Part shown: one piece after another, positions 51,392 through 60,812 of the stretch
Position numbering within the stretch: the stretch's first letter is position 1
Layout of the letters: each line of letters opens with the position of its first letter
NCBI GenBank assembly: GCA_038748065.1
Contig: JBCDJG010000021.1
Location: forward strand, 1-64,000
DNA: 64,000 bases
DNA from: JBCDJG01 sp038748065
GTDB taxonomy: Bacteria; Pseudomonadota; Gammaproteobacteria; Pseudomonadales; Halieaceae
Direction of reading: 5' to 3'
Position numbers and translations under genes: made by a program
Notes under the pieces: model-generated
What the model was told of the DNA's origin: nothing
What the model saw: only the letters and a program-made list of their open reading frames with translations
The model's database searches: none

Positions 51392-52762
51392 ATGGGCGAA
51401 ACAAGAGACAGAGCTTTTGGGGCGCGACCCGCTGCAGTTGTATCGGGCTGTGTCGTCGTGTTTGTCCTCAGCTTCTTCCTCAGATGGCAGTATGTCGCGG
51501 GCTCCGAAGAGATGGTGCATCTCCTGCAGGATGCTGCACGTTATTTCACCAACGCCTACAACCTTTGGCATCACGACGCGCATTCACTGGATCCGCCCGC
51601 CATGCAGGAGCCCAAAACTCGGACGGACCACACCCCGGGGTTTCCGCTCTTCCTGACGCTGTTTTTTGAGGATCCCCCGGATTCGAGAACGATCAAGCCC
51701 CAGGTGCAAATGGCCCAGGCCGTCATGGGTTCGATGACGGTTGTAGCAACGCTGTTGCTGGCCGCTCTCTGCCTGCCCTTTGGCTGGGCCATGCTTGCCG
51801 CAGTACTCGTGGCTATTAACCCTCACCACATTGCCCTGGCCCAGGTCATGTTAACAGAGACACTCTACACCTTTCTGCTAATGCTGGGCCTGCTAGCCGC
51901 CATTTATGGTTGGCGCTATTCAAAGCTCCTGTTGGTGCTGGCTGGCATGGCGATGCTGGGCTTTTCGGGGCACGTTCGGATGATCGGTTTTGTCGTTCCG
52001 GCAGTACTGGCGCCCTTGTTACTGCTTGCGCCCGCGGCTGTTGCGTCGCGATCGTTGGTTGAACGCTGCAAGGTCGGTGGCGCAGGTTTGATTGGCCTGG
52101 CGCTGGTTTATTTCTGGTATCAGCAGTTCAGTGCCCAGTACATGCAGGCCCCGCCTGCAACTGAGGTCGTGATGGAAGAAGGCTGGACCAAGGTCAAACC
52201 TGCGGAGACCTATGTCACTACCAGCGCCACGCCGCCGCGCTTCTTCGTCGAAGGCGTCAGCCATGTCATACCCCAGAATGGCGATCCCAAGTTGCGTTAT
52301 CGTACGCGTCAGTCCTTTAGCGAGGTTCCCGGCAGTTACCTGCTCTGGAACTGCTGCGGGCGCTGGGTTTATAGCTGGCACTTTGACAACGTCTATAACG
52401 GTGGTGCCGAAATCTATCCGATGCGAAAGTCGGCCTTTATCGATAATGGTCTACAAAGGGTTCTACACGACCTTATGCTATGGGCCCACTGGCCGTTGTA
52501 TGCGCTGGCTGCGGCAGGTGGCTTCTTCGTTGTGTTTACCTCTCTCAAACAACTACTGCGTGGCCGCTGCTCGGACGCCTTTTTGGTGTCTGCGAGCTTT
52601 CTCGGGTTCGTGGTGGCCTTGAACATCATTCACTACTTGCCGCGCTACACGATTCCGATGCGCCCGCTGTCCTATGTTCTCGCCAGCCTTGCGCTTTACA
52701 GCTTCGTATCGTGGCTGTTGCAGAGACGCCAGTTCAAAATGGGAATTCAGTCCCAAAGGTAA
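51392..52762 (+). CDS. GT39/GT83-like membrane glycosyltransferase (PMT_2/ArnT-type)
   Basis: 456 aa with about ten membrane helices. An early periplasmic loop with DAARYFTNAYNLW and HTPGFPLFLTLFF is where PMT/ArnT proteins keep the catalytic Asp and the substrate pocket; HHIALAQVMLTETLYTFLLML follows in the next helices. It should transfer a sugar from a polyprenyl-phosphate donor to lipid or protein; acceptor unknown. Start ATG 51392 (weak ribosome site). The 3' end overlaps the convergent beta-barrel gene by 29 bases. Confidence 0.7.
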   Translation: MGETRDRAFGARPAAVVSGCVVVFVLSFFLRWQYVAGSEEMVHLLQDAARYFTNAYNLWHHDAHSLDPPAMQEPKTRTDHTPGFPLFLTLFFEDPPDSRTIKPQVQMAQAVMGSMTVVATLLLAALCLPFGWAMLAAVLVAINPHHIALAQVMLTETLYTFLLMLGLLAAIYGWRYSKLLLVLAGMAMLGFSGHVRMIGFVVPAVLAPLLLLAPAAVASRSLVERCKVGGAGLIGLALVYFWYQQFSAQYMQAPPATEVVMEEGWTKVKPAETYVTTSATPPRFFVEGVSHVIPQNGDPKLRYRTRQSFSEVPGSYLLWNCCGRWVYSWHFDNVYNGGAEIYPMRKSAFIDNGLQRVLHDLMLWAHWPLYALAAAGGFFVVFTSLKQLLRGRCSDAFLVSASFLGFVVALNIIHYLPRYTIPMRPLSYVLASLALYSFVSWLLQRRQFKMGIQSQR

Positions 52763-53579
52763 CACCCTTGAAACCAGAGCCGTTCTTATAGCCCATACGG
52801 AGCCGGTCAACGGTGATACCAAGGACCTTGCGTGGTTTGACCAGGCCAACAGACACGCCTAGCTCGCTGATCTCATGGATGTTGGAGCGATCCGTGAGTC
52901 TGCGGCCAATAGTCCACTCTGGCTGATAAGACTGCAGGATGTAATAGAGGCCCAGGTCTATACGCTGTTCGAACAGCGCCTGACCGAAGTCCTTTCTCAC
53001 GTCGACGCCGGTTTCCAGCAGTCCAAAGCTTGTCTGTCGCGTCGAATCGAACTGGTATTCGCCCGCCACTTGAATCCCTGCACCCCAGCGTAACTCGAGC
53101 CCGCTCTCCCAGCGCCATAGCCCGAGTATCTTCGCTCCGAGGGTACCGAGAACAAAGGTCTCGTCGGATACGAAATCATGCCCCAGTCCGAGTTGTCCAT
53201 AGGGTCGAATGGTCCAGGTCTCGTCCAGGGGGATAGAAACCTGTGCGCCGGGCATGACTGAAAGGGTTACCAATTCCTCCGTGATCAGATTGTCGAGCCA
53301 GTCAGTGTCGTCGATCTGGTCATAGCCGATTGTAACGGGGGCAAACCACTTCAGGCCCAGCTCGTGATCTGGCTCGGCGAGCCGTTGCTGCGTAAAGCTG
53401 AATGGCACAGTTAGCATGGAAAGGCGCCTGCCATCGATTTTGTAAGTCCCGGTACCCATGATGGCCGGGTAGATGTAGCTCGTATCAACGTCGTCTATAT
53501 CGAGCGTCTGCAGCGGCTCCTGCTGCGCGCTGGTTGGCAGGGCAACCATTAGTAGAACAAACGCGATGGCGGTTTTCAT
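52734..53579 (-). CDS. Outer membrane beta-barrel protein, unknown function
   Basis: 281 aa. Signal peptide AIAFVLLMVALPTSAQ. After a short periplasmic part, alternating hydrophobic strands with aromatic belts run to a C-terminal Phe (VTFGTEFPF), the usual signal for BamA assembly. No autotransporter passenger or plug domain. Possibly a small porin or an acyl-homologue of DUF-type barrels. Start ATG 53579. It overlaps the end of the convergent glycosyltransferase gene by 29 bases. Confidence 0.7.
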   Translation of the reverse strand: MKTAIAFVLLMVALPTSAQQEPLQTLDIDDVDTSYIYPAIMGTGTYKIDGRRLSMLTVPFSFTQQRLAEPDHELGLKWFAPVTIGYDQIDDTDWLDNLITEELVTLSVMPGAQVSIPLDETWTIRPYGQLGLGHDFVSDETFVLGTLGAKILGLWRWESGLELRWGAGIQVAGEYQFDSTRQTSFGLLETGVDVRKDFGQALFEQRIDLGLYYILQSYQPEWTIGRRLTDRSNIHEISELGVSVGLVKPRKVLGITVDRLRMGYKNGSGFKGVTFGTEFPF

Positions 53580-53699
53580 CGCGGCATGATACCCCGAGCC
53601 CCGGCCACGAATAACCCGAGCTGGCCAGTTTTAACCCTTTTTTTCCAATGGGGCGAACCCTAGACTGCGGGCAGCAATTCAACAGGGTAGAGGCTGGAC

Positions 53700-55490
53700 A
53701 TGCAATTCGATCTCAAGATTGTTAACGGACTTGTGTTTGATGGCGACGGTAACGAGCCGGTTCACTGCAATGTTGGCGTGCGCGATGGGCTTATCGTTGA
53801 GTTGGGGGCTTGCGCGGGCGACGCAGCCCAGGTGTTGGATGCCGCTGGCCACATCGTCACCCCCGGTTTCATCGACTTGCATACGCATTACGATGGCCAG
53901 GTCAGCTGGGATGCCGATATGCAGCCGAGCGTTAACCACGGTGTCAGCACCGTAATTATGGGCAGCTGCGGCGTCGGCTTCGCTCCGGTGAGGGCGGCTG
54001 ATCGCGACAAGCTGGTCCGGCTTATGGAAGGCGTCGAAGATATACCCGGCAGCGCGCTGACGGAGGGTATAAGCTGGGATTGGGAGAGCCTGCCGCAGTA
54101 CATGGATGCGTTGGATGCCAAGCCCCATACCATCGATTACGCTGTTCAGGTCACGCATGATCCGCTGCGCGTCTACGTGATGGGCGATCGAGCGGTATTT
54201 AACGAAGCTGCAACTGCGCAAGATATTGAAGAGATGCGACGGCTGACCCGTGAAGCCCTCGATGCCGGGGCCATTGGCTTTTCGACAGGCCGCTCCGACG
54301 TTCACCGCAGCGCCGACGGCGACTGGACCCCGGCCTCTGAGGCCACTGGCGATGAGCTGGCGGGCATTGCGCGTGCCTTTGATGGTGCTGGGCATGGGGT
54401 GTTGCAGGCCGTCAATGACTTTAACCTGGAGCGCGAGTCCGAGGATGGCGACGTGTTCGACCGGGAGTTCGACCTCCTCGAAGCCATGGCTTCGGCGGCG
54501 GGTGACAGTCCGTTCTCCTTGTCCCTGATGCAGCGCGATTTCGCGCCCGAGCAGTGGCGTCGAATTATCGACCGTGCCGAGCAGGCCGTTGAAAAGGGCC
54601 TGAATATGAGGCTACAGACGGCGCCACGGGGTATTGGCATCATTGTTGGCTTACAGTGCACCTTCCATCCATTTATCGGCTTCCCAAGCTATAAGGCCAT
54701 CGCCCACCTGCCACTGGTCGCACGTGTGGAACGCATGCGCGATCCTGATTTCAAGGCTCGTTTGCTGACGGAGGAGTCTGAGCCCCTGGCAGGCGACGGC
54801 ACGCCGGTACCGCCCCTGGCCGACGCCTTGCTCGCTGCCGTAGATTTCGTGGCCAGCAAGACTTTCCGGCTTGGCGAAAACCCGCAATATGAGCAGGGCA
54901 CCGAGACGTCGGTTTTACAGATGGCTAAAGATGCGGGCGTACCTACGCTGGAGATGGTGTATGACTTGATGCTGGAGAGTGAAGGGCGCGAGCTTCTGTA
55001 CTTCCCAATTTACAATTACACCGATATGAACTTCGATAACGTTTACACCATGATGACGCATCCACAGGCCATCATGGGTCTCTCTGACGGCGGCGCCCAT
55101 GTCGGCACAATTTGTGACTCATCTTTTCCGACTTACCTGCTGAGCTACTGGACGCGTGACAGGCAGGATGGGGATAGGCTGACGCTCACGGAGGCGGTGC
55201 GCAAGTTGACGAGCGATATCGCAGACTATGTTGGACTCCATGATCGCGGCCGCCTGCGCGTCGGGCTGAAAGCTAACATCAACGTGATTGATATGGATGG
55301 CCTGAGGCTACACGCACCGCGCATGGTGCAGGATTTGCCGGCCGGCGGGCAGCGTTTGCTTCAGGATGCTGGCGGCTACCGTGCCGTGATTGTTGCGGGT
55401 GATGTGGTGCTGGAGAACGACCGGCTGACTGGCGTCTATCCGGGACGTCTTGTGCGTTCAGGGCAGCTGCCGCAGCTGGAAGTCGCCTAG
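53700..55490 (+). CDS. Amidohydrolase, N-acyl-D-amino-acid deacylase-like
   Basis: 596 aa, Amidohydro_3 superfamily. DLHTHYDGQ (HxH metal pair at the end of strand 1), TVIMGSCGVGFAP, GFSTGRS, GLSDGGAHVG with the metal Asp, and the C-terminal ANINVIDMD and LRVGLKA elements that fold with the N-terminal strands into the small beta-domain. Deacylases of N-acyl-D-amino acids and dihydropyrimidinase-like hydrolases share this layout; the true substrate is unknown. ATG 53700 has GGTAGAGG upstream. Ends exactly against the end of smpB. Confidence 0.85.
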   Translation: MQFDLKIVNGLVFDGDGNEPVHCNVGVRDGLIVELGACAGDAAQVLDAAGHIVTPGFIDLHTHYDGQVSWDADMQPSVNHGVSTVIMGSCGVGFAPVRAADRDKLVRLMEGVEDIPGSALTEGISWDWESLPQYMDALDAKPHTIDYAVQVTHDPLRVYVMGDRAVFNEAATAQDIEEMRRLTREALDAGAIGFSTGRSDVHRSADGDWTPASEATGDELAGIARAFDGAGHGVLQAVNDFNLERESEDGDVFDREFDLLEAMASAAGDSPFSLSLMQRDFAPEQWRRIIDRAEQAVEKGLNMRLQTAPRGIGIIVGLQCTFHPFIGFPSYKAIAHLPLVARVERMRDPDFKARLLTEESEPLAGDGTPVPPLADALLAAVDFVASKTFRLGENPQYEQGTETSVLQMAKDAGVPTLEMVYDLMLESEGRELLYFPIYNYTDMNFDNVYTMMTHPQAIMGLSDGGAHVGTICDSSFPTYLLSYWTRDRQDGDRLTLTEAVRKLTSDIADYVGLHDRGRLRVGLKANINVIDMDGLRLHAPRMVQDLPAGGQRLLQDAGGYRAVIVAGDVVLENDRLTGVYPGRLVRSGQLPQLEVA

Positions 55491-55973
55491 CTACTGTTTT
55501 ACGTTATCGCGAATGATGCGCTGCTTCTGACGGTTCCAGTCCCGCTCTTTCTGGGTGTCGCGTTTGTCGTGGTCTTTCTTACCTGACGCCAGGGCTAATC
55601 GCGCCTTGACGAGATGGCCCTTCCAGTAAAGCTGGGTACAGACGCAAGTTTGGCCTTTGGCCTGGGTGGCAGCAAGAATTCTTGCGAGCTCTTTTTTATT
55701 CAGCAACAGTTTGCGAGTGCGACCTGGGTCAGTGACGAAGTGGGTAGAAGCGGTGTCCAGGGGAGTGATTTGCGCGCCCAATAACCAGGCTTCGCCATCC
55801 TTCATAAGAACGTAGGTGTCAGTCAACTGCACCTTGCCCTGGCGCAGGCTTTTCACCTCCCAGCCCGCTAATACGACGCCAGCTTCGAAGGTTTCCAGCA
55901 GGTGGTAGTCAAAACTGGCGCGCTTGTTCTGCGCAATGACATTGCTGGGTGTTTTGTGTTTCTTCTTTGACAT
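55491..55973 (-). CDS. smpB: SsrA-binding protein SmpB
   Basis: 160-aa partner of tmRNA in trans-translation: binds the tRNA-like part of ssrA and the decoding centre. IAQNKRASFDYHLLETFEAG at the start, VLAGWEVKSLRQGK, the loop WLLGAQITP and the basic C-terminal tail (KRDTQKERDWNRQKQRIIRD) that inserts into the mRNA channel match the family. I start at ATG 55973; ATG 55982 would add 3 residues. The ssrA gene lies about 4.2 kb upstream in this window, in the same orientation. Confidence 0.95.
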   Translation of the reverse strand: MSKKKHKTPSNVIAQNKRASFDYHLLETFEAGVVLAGWEVKSLRQGKVQLTDTYVLMKDGEAWLLGAQITPLDTASTHFVTDPGRTRKLLLNKKELARILAATQAKGQTCVCTQLYWKGHLVKARLALASGKKDHDKRDTQKERDWNRQKQRIIRDNVKQ

Positions 55974-56111
55974 GGCGCGCATTATACGCAGGCACGATCA
56001 TGCGGAATACAAGCACCCGGAAAGTGTCCGAACGTGAATCTTCCCCTTTTCAGCGGGACCACCCTGGTGCACTCTGGCCAGATGCGCTTCCAGCCTGCCA
56101 GACCCTGACGC

Positions 56112-57464
56112 GTGTCCCGCGGTGTACTGCGTGGGTGGGATTCGCGCACGACATTTGTGCTGGCCTTGTCTGCGTCTGCGGTCGGTCTCGGCAACCTCTG
56201 GCGTTTTGCTTGGCTCGCTGGTGAGCACGGAGGCGCGCCCTTTGTCCTGGCCTATGTAGTCTGTCTATTTGTTGTGGCCTGCCCCATCCTGATTGCCGAG
56301 GTCATTATCGGAAGTCACGGTCGGGGCAGTCCAGTAGGCGCCATTCGGTGGGCCGCCGATCGATCTTTGCGGTCGCGTGGCTGGGTTGCGGTTGGGCTTT
56401 TTACCTGCCTGACCGGCTACTTGCTGCTGTCCTACCAGGCGGTTGTTGCAGGATGGTCATTGGCCTTCGCCAACGAGCTGCGTTCGGGCGCTTTTTCTGC
56501 CGCCAGTGCCCCTATGGTGGGCCAATATTTTGAGTCACTGCTGAATGCTCCCGGCGAAATGCTGCGTTGGCAGACGCTGTTTCTGCTACTCATGGCCGTG
56601 GTGCTGGCGCTGGGCGTGCGCCGTGGCGTTGGGTTAATGGTCTGGTTGTCGGTTCCCGCCTTGATCGCCATCCTGGGGGTGCTGGTTGTGTTTGCCATGG
56701 ACCAGGGCGATCTTGCCGCGACACAGGACTTCCTGTTCACGGTGCGTATGATCGATTTCACCTATGAGTCTGTGCTGGCGGCCCTGGGCCATGCCTTTTT
56801 TACGCTGGGTGTTGGCGTTGGGGCGGGCATTTGCTACGGCGCCTATGCGCCTGTTCGCGTGCCGATCGGGCGTTCGGTGGTCGCTGTGGCACTGTTTGAC
56901 CTGGTCGTAGCGCTCGCTATGGGCCTGGCGATATTCCCGCTTGTTTTCGCCAATAATCTTGAGCCGTCGGCAGGCCCTGCTCTGCTTTTTGTCAGCCTGC
57001 CCTACGCTTTCGGCAACATGATTCAGGGTGAGTTGTTCGGTTTTCTTTTTTTCCTGTTCGTGGTGATTGCCGCGCTCGGCAGTGCGGTTGCCATGGCTGA
57101 ACCCATTGTCAGCTTGATTCGACACTGGCTGAGATGCACCCGCTTTTTTGCCGTTTTTCTGGTGATGTTGGCGGTTTGGTTTGCGAGCCTCGCAGTTGCC
57201 TTGTCATTCAACAACGGACCCGTTGTGTTCTTGGTAGCAGGCCGTAGCCTGTTCGAGTTTCTAGACTGGATCACCGTACAGTGGCTGCTTCCGCTTGCCT
57301 CCCTCGGACTGATCCTGTTTGTCGGTTGGCGGATGCGGCCGGCGATATTGCGCGAGGAACTCTGCCGCGAAACTGATCTGTTTTTCTCGCAGTGGTTGCT
57401 ATGGTTGCGCTATATTGCGCCTCCCGCCACGGTGGTGGCCATGCTGAGTGTCGCGCTCCTATGA
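56112..57464 (+). CDS. Sodium-dependent transporter (neurotransmitter:sodium symporter family)
   Basis: 450 aa with about eleven membrane helices of the LeuT fold. DSRTTFVLALSASAVGLGNL and WRFAWLAGEHGGAPFVLAY (the conserved GNxWRFP-like helix 1) carry the Na+ and substrate sites; GVGAGICYGAYAPV is in helix 6/7. It should carry an amino acid or similar solute with Na+. The start is GTG 56112; no clear ribosome site is visible. This gene is often found between smpB and ratA in marine gammaproteobacteria (from memory). The ratA start overlaps its stop (ATGA). Confidence 0.85.
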   Translation: MSRGVLRGWDSRTTFVLALSASAVGLGNLWRFAWLAGEHGGAPFVLAYVVCLFVVACPILIAEVIIGSHGRGSPVGAIRWAADRSLRSRGWVAVGLFTCLTGYLLLSYQAVVAGWSLAFANELRSGAFSAASAPMVGQYFESLLNAPGEMLRWQTLFLLLMAVVLALGVRRGVGLMVWLSVPALIAILGVLVVFAMDQGDLAATQDFLFTVRMIDFTYESVLAALGHAFFTLGVGVGAGICYGAYAPVRVPIGRSVVAVALFDLVVALAMGLAIFPLVFANNLEPSAGPALLFVSLPYAFGNMIQGELFGFLFFLFVVIAALGSAVAMAEPIVSLIRHWLRCTRFFAVFLVMLAVWFASLAVALSFNNGPVVFLVAGRSLFEFLDWITVQWLLPLASLGLILFVGWRMRPAILREELCRETDLFFSQWLLWLRYIAPPATVVAMLSVALL

Positions 57465-57892
57465 CGGAGATACAGCGCAGTGCGCTGCTGCCCTTTGCCG
57501 CCGGCAGACTGTTTAAGCTGGTGAACGACATCGAAGCCTATCCACAATACATGGATGGCTGCGTCGGAGCCGAAATCCTGGCCCGTGAGGCAGATGCCGT
57601 CGAAGCGCGGCTTGATCTCGCGCGCGGTGGCATTCGGCAGAGCTTCAGTACACGCAACCGCTCTGAGGGCGAGGCGGCGATATCTCTTGAACTGATTGAC
57701 GGACCCTTCGAATTTTTTGAGGGGCGCTGGGAATTTGAGGCGCTTGGCGATACCGCGTGCAAGGTCAGCCTGCAGCTGCGGTTCAAGGCTTCGAGCGTAT
57801 TGCTGAGCGCGGCTGCGGGGAGCCTGTTCGAGGGCGTCAGCACAAATCTGGTGGACGCGGTATGTCAGCGAGCACAACGGCTGTATGGGTGA
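57461..57892 (+). CDS. ratA: RatA / coenzyme Q-binding START domain protein
   Basis: 143 aa of the polyketide_cyc/COQ10 family: RSALLPFAAGRLFKLVNDIE and YPQYMDGCVGAEIL at the start, a hydrophobic cavity in the middle, and the long C-terminal helix (FEGVSTNLVDAVCQRAQRLYG) that closes it. In E. coli RatA was reported to block 70S ribosome assembly; other members bind quinone. Start ATG 57461 overlaps the symporter stop; ratB follows directly. Confidence 0.9.
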   Translation: MTEIQRSALLPFAAGRLFKLVNDIEAYPQYMDGCVGAEILAREADAVEARLDLARGGIRQSFSTRNRSEGEAAISLELIDGPFEFFEGRWEFEALGDTACKVSLQLRFKASSVLLSAAAGSLFEGVSTNLVDAVCQRAQRLYG

Positions 57893-57896
57893 GCCT

Positions 57897-58211
57897 ATGA
57901 GCGATGCAAAGATCAAGGTGGAAGTGGCCTATGCCTTGCCGGAAGAGCAGGCGATTCTCGAGATAGACGTGACACCGGGAACGACCGCATTGGAGGCAGC
58001 TCAACTATCGGGCATTGCTGCGCGTTTTGACGGGCTCGATGTCGACAACGCCAAGTTGGGTATCTTTGGCAAGGCGGTAAGCCCCGCGCAAGTGCTCAAG
58101 GCCGGTGATCGGGTCGAGATTTATAGGCCCCTGTTGGCCGACCCCAAAGAGGTGCGTAAGGCGCGTGCCGCTCGCGCCCGTGAGCAGCGCGATCAGGCAG
58201 ACTCGGGCTGA
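57897..58211 (+). CDS. RnfH/RatB family ubiquitin-like protein
   Basis: 104 aa beta-grasp protein: KVEVAYALPEEQAILEIDVT at the start, GIFGKAVSPAQVLKAGDRVE and IYRPLLADPKEVRKARAAR at the end, all classical for RnfH (RatB). Function is not settled; it always follows ratA. I start at ATG 57897 (GGGTGAG before it); ATG 57885 would overlap ratA by 8 bases and give 108 aa. The last 19 bases overlap the convergent bamE gene. Confidence 0.9.
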   Translation: MSDAKIKVEVAYALPEEQAILEIDVTPGTTALEAAQLSGIAARFDGLDVDNAKLGIFGKAVSPAQVLKAGDRVEIYRPLLADPKEVRKARAARAREQRDQADSG

Positions 58212-58561
58212 GTTTCGCTGGCCACCCTTTGCCCTGGATCTGCCGGGGCAAGGTCACCCTCCACGCGAATCAGTTCGTCACCTTCGAAGTAAACGGTCAG
58301 TGTTGATTGTTCAATGACCTTGGTGCCGTTGCGCAACACATAAGCGTAATCCCAGCGATCCTGGTTGAAGGTATCGTTCACCAGTGGTGTGCCAAGGATG
58401 AAGCGCACCTGGCGACGGCTCATTCCAGGTTTCAGCTGGTCGACCATCTCTTGGGTGATAATATTGCCCTGCTCGACATTGATGCGGTAGACCCCTGGAA
58501 ATCCAAAGTTCCCGCAACCTGCGAGCAGTGCGAAGGCCAGTAAAACCAGACTGGTGCGCAT
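58193..58561 (-). CDS. bamE: Outer membrane assembly lipoprotein BamE (SmpA/OmlA)
   Basis: 122 aa lipoprotein of the Bam complex, which inserts outer membrane beta-barrels. Signal peptide with lipobox LLAGC (Cys16). Mature domain: NIITQEMVDQLKPGMSRRQV, LGTPLVNDTFNQDRWDYAYV, then LTVYFEGDELIRVEGDL, matching BamE. I start at ATG 58561; ATG 58600 would precede the signal peptide with polar residues. Divergent from fur. Confidence 0.93.
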   Translation of the reverse strand: MRTSLVLLAFALLAGCGNFGFPGVYRINVEQGNIITQEMVDQLKPGMSRRQVRFILGTPLVNDTFNQDRWDYAYVLRNGTKVIEQSTLTVYFEGDELIRVEGDLAPADPGQRVASETQPESA

Positions 58562-58636
58562 CAGGCGGTGCTTCCACTTCGTTTGCAGGGGTGGCATCAT
58601 AGCACCCCAGATTCATGGCAGAGAACCCCCAGCACT

Positions 58637-59053
58637 ATGGCCAATGAAAACCAGGAACTGCGACGGGTTGGCCTCAAGGTCACGTTGCCCCGCGTAAAAA
58701 TAATGCAAATCCTGGAAAACGGTGAAAAAGGCCCCCAGCATATGAGCGCGGAAGACGTTTACCGCTCGCTGCTCGATGCGGGCGAAGACGTAGGCCTTGC
58801 CACGGTCTATCGGGTGCTAACCCAATTTGAGACCGCGGGCCTGGTGACGCGGCACAACTTTGAGACGGGGCACTCCGTCTTTGAATTGGCGAAGGGTGAG
58901 CATCACGACCACATGGTCTGCGTGGCGACGGGCGACGTGATCGAGTTTCATGATGAAGTGATTGAAGAGCGGCAGCGAGAAATTGCCAAGCAGCACGGCT
59001 TTGAGCTGATGGACCACTCGCTGGTGCTGTACGTCAAGAAAAAAGGCGCCTGA
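58637..59053 (+). CDS. fur: Ferric uptake regulator Fur
   Basis: 138-aa Fe2+-dependent repressor. The winged helix is at about 10-80 (GLKVTLPRVKIMQIL, ATVYRVLTQFE), and HHDHMVC (89-95) gives the metal ligands in the dimer domain. Cys95 is the only cysteine: the CxxC zinc pair of E. coli Fur is missing, the same as in Pseudomonas Fur. ATG 58637 is the usual N terminus (MANENQELRR); a longer frame has no site. Divergent from bamE, convergent with recN. Confidence 0.95.
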   Translation: MANENQELRRVGLKVTLPRVKIMQILENGEKGPQHMSAEDVYRSLLDAGEDVGLATVYRVLTQFETAGLVTRHNFETGHSVFELAKGEHHDHMVCVATGDVIEFHDEVIEERQREIAKQHGFELMDHSLVLYVKKKGA

Positions 59054-59074
59054 GGTGACTCTTCTGCCGCTTGG

Positions 59075-60733
59075 CTAGGCCTCGACGCTGTCCAGCATCT
59101 CCTGTGCGTGTGCCAGAGACTGGCGTGTAATCTTCACCCCCCCGAGCATACGCGCTATCTCTTTGACTTTATCGCCGTCTTCCAAGGCTGTGAGGTCCGC
59201 GCTGACACTCGAGTTACCCCCGGATTTGCTGACAAGCAGGTGCTGATGTGCCTGTGACGCGACCTGGGCCAGGTGGGTGACACAGAGGATTTGCGCGTGT
59301 GACGCCAACTGCCGCAGCAAGCGGCCGACGACTTCCGCGACCGCGCCGCCAATTCCTACATCGACTTCGTCAAAAACCATGCTCGGCGCCGTCGCCCTGC
59401 TGGCATTGACCACCTGTATGGCCAAACTGATCCGCGACAGTTCCCCACCTGAGGCGATTTTGCCAAGCGGCTGTGGTGGGCTTCCGGGATTGGTGCTGAT
59501 GGTGAATTCCACGTCTTCGCGGCCCTGTGGGTGGGGATCGCTGGATTCGCGCGGCCTCAGCGCGATAGATAATTGGCACTGCGCCATCGCCAGCGTGTCC
59601 AGCAAGGCGATCACCTTCTTCTCCAGCCGGGTAGCGGCGCGCTTGCGCTTCTTCGACAGCGTACCGGCCAGTTCGCGATACTGTTCATCCAGTTCCGTCA
59701 TAAGCGAGTTCAGGGCCTCGATGCGTTCACTGCCGCCTGTGAGGCTGGCAAGTTCCTGGCGCAATTCACGATGCTGGTCTGCAAGTTGCTCGGGCAGACA
59801 CCGGTGCTTCCGGGCCACGGCGTAGATTGACTCCAGGCGCGTCTCCACCTGCGCCAGGCGTTCCGGGTCGACCTCAACGCCCGCCACATGTGCCTGGATC
59901 TCAAGCCGCGCTTCTGCCAGCTGAATGAGGGCCGAATCCAGCATGCTGCGTGCCTCTGCCGCGTGTTTACCCGGGTGCTGCTCGGCATCGAGCAGTGCCA
60001 AAGACCTGGCGATACCAGACTCGTGCTGTTCACTTAACGTGAGAGCCTCGTGGCCGCTGGCAAGGATATCGCCCGCGTTTGCCAGTAGCTTCTGCTCCTG
60101 CTCGAGCGCGGCGAGTTCGTCCTTGCCGAGTGCCAGCTCGTCCAGCTCCTCGACCTGGTAGGCGAGTAACTGCGAGCGAGCGTTGTGTTCTTCCAGGCTG
60201 CCGGAAAGAAGCTCCAGCTCGCGCCTGGCTCTGAGCCAGTCGCTTGCCAGCTGTTCGACAGACTGGGTGAGCTCTCCAAGCTCCGCAAAGGTATCCAGAA
60301 GCTGCCGCTGGACGCTTTTTCTTAGTAGCGACTGGTGCGCGTGTTGGCTGTGGATATCGATCAAGAGGGCGCCCAGCTCAGCGCAATCCTGAGCTGTGGA
60401 AGGACTGCCATTGATGTAGGCGCGACTGCGCCCTTCGGCGGTGACGGTGCGCCGCAAAATACAATCCTCATCGGCCAGCAGATCCCTTTCTTCCAGCCAA
60501 TTGCGGGCTGCGGGCAGCAGGCTAAGATCAAAACTGGCGATAATCTCGGCCTTACCCGTGCCTGCGCGAACGCTTTTAGGATCGGCGCGGTCGCCCAGGC
60601 ACAGGCCCAGTGCGTCGAGCATGATGGACTTACCCGCACCCGTTTCGCCTGTTATCGCTGTCATGCCGGACGTCAGTTCGACATCGAGGCGGTCGACAAT
60701 GGCGTAATTGCTGATACTGAGTTGAGTAAGCAT
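59075..60733 (-). CDS. recN: DNA repair protein RecN
   Basis: 552-aa SMC-like ATPase of double-strand break repair. It begins MLTQLSISNYAIV and has Walker A GETGAGKS (29-36), a long coiled coil in the middle (about 150-350, ELEQEQKLL and similar heptads), the signature IASGGELSRISLAIQ and Walker B MVFDEVDVGIGG followed by CVTHLAQVA. Full length. Start ATG 60733. No LexA box (CTGT-N8-ACAG) is seen in the 79 bases to hrcA. Confidence 0.95.
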   Translation of the reverse strand: MLTQLSISNYAIVDRLDVELTSGMTAITGETGAGKSIMLDALGLCLGDRADPKSVRAGTGKAEIIASFDLSLLPAARNWLEERDLLADEDCILRRTVTAEGRSRAYINGSPSTAQDCAELGALLIDIHSQHAHQSLLRKSVQRQLLDTFAELGELTQSVEQLASDWLRARRELELLSGSLEEHNARSQLLAYQVEELDELALGKDELAALEQEQKLLANAGDILASGHEALTLSEQHESGIARSLALLDAEQHPGKHAAEARSMLDSALIQLAEARLEIQAHVAGVEVDPERLAQVETRLESIYAVARKHRCLPEQLADQHRELRQELASLTGGSERIEALNSLMTELDEQYRELAGTLSKKRKRAATRLEKKVIALLDTLAMAQCQLSIALRPRESSDPHPQGREDVEFTISTNPGSPPQPLGKIASGGELSRISLAIQVVNASRATAPSMVFDEVDVGIGGAVAEVVGRLLRQLASHAQILCVTHLAQVASQAHQHLLVSKSGGNSSVSADLTALEDGDKVKEIARMLGGVKITRQSLAHAQEMLDSVEA

Positions 60734-60812
60734 GCGCGGATTAAGATAGGTTTTTCCTTTTATACCCTAGTTATGATAAAAATTCAGGCATCCGATGGAG
60801 TCCAAAAAATAG

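Noticed and set aside
51061..51583. Minus-strand frames across 51061-51583
   Set aside because: They run through tmRNA and its promoter; the RNA gene and the plus-strand membrane protein explain the sequence.
60734..60812. LexA box before recN
   Set aside because: No CTGT-N8-ACAG pattern is found in the 79 bases between recN and hrcA.
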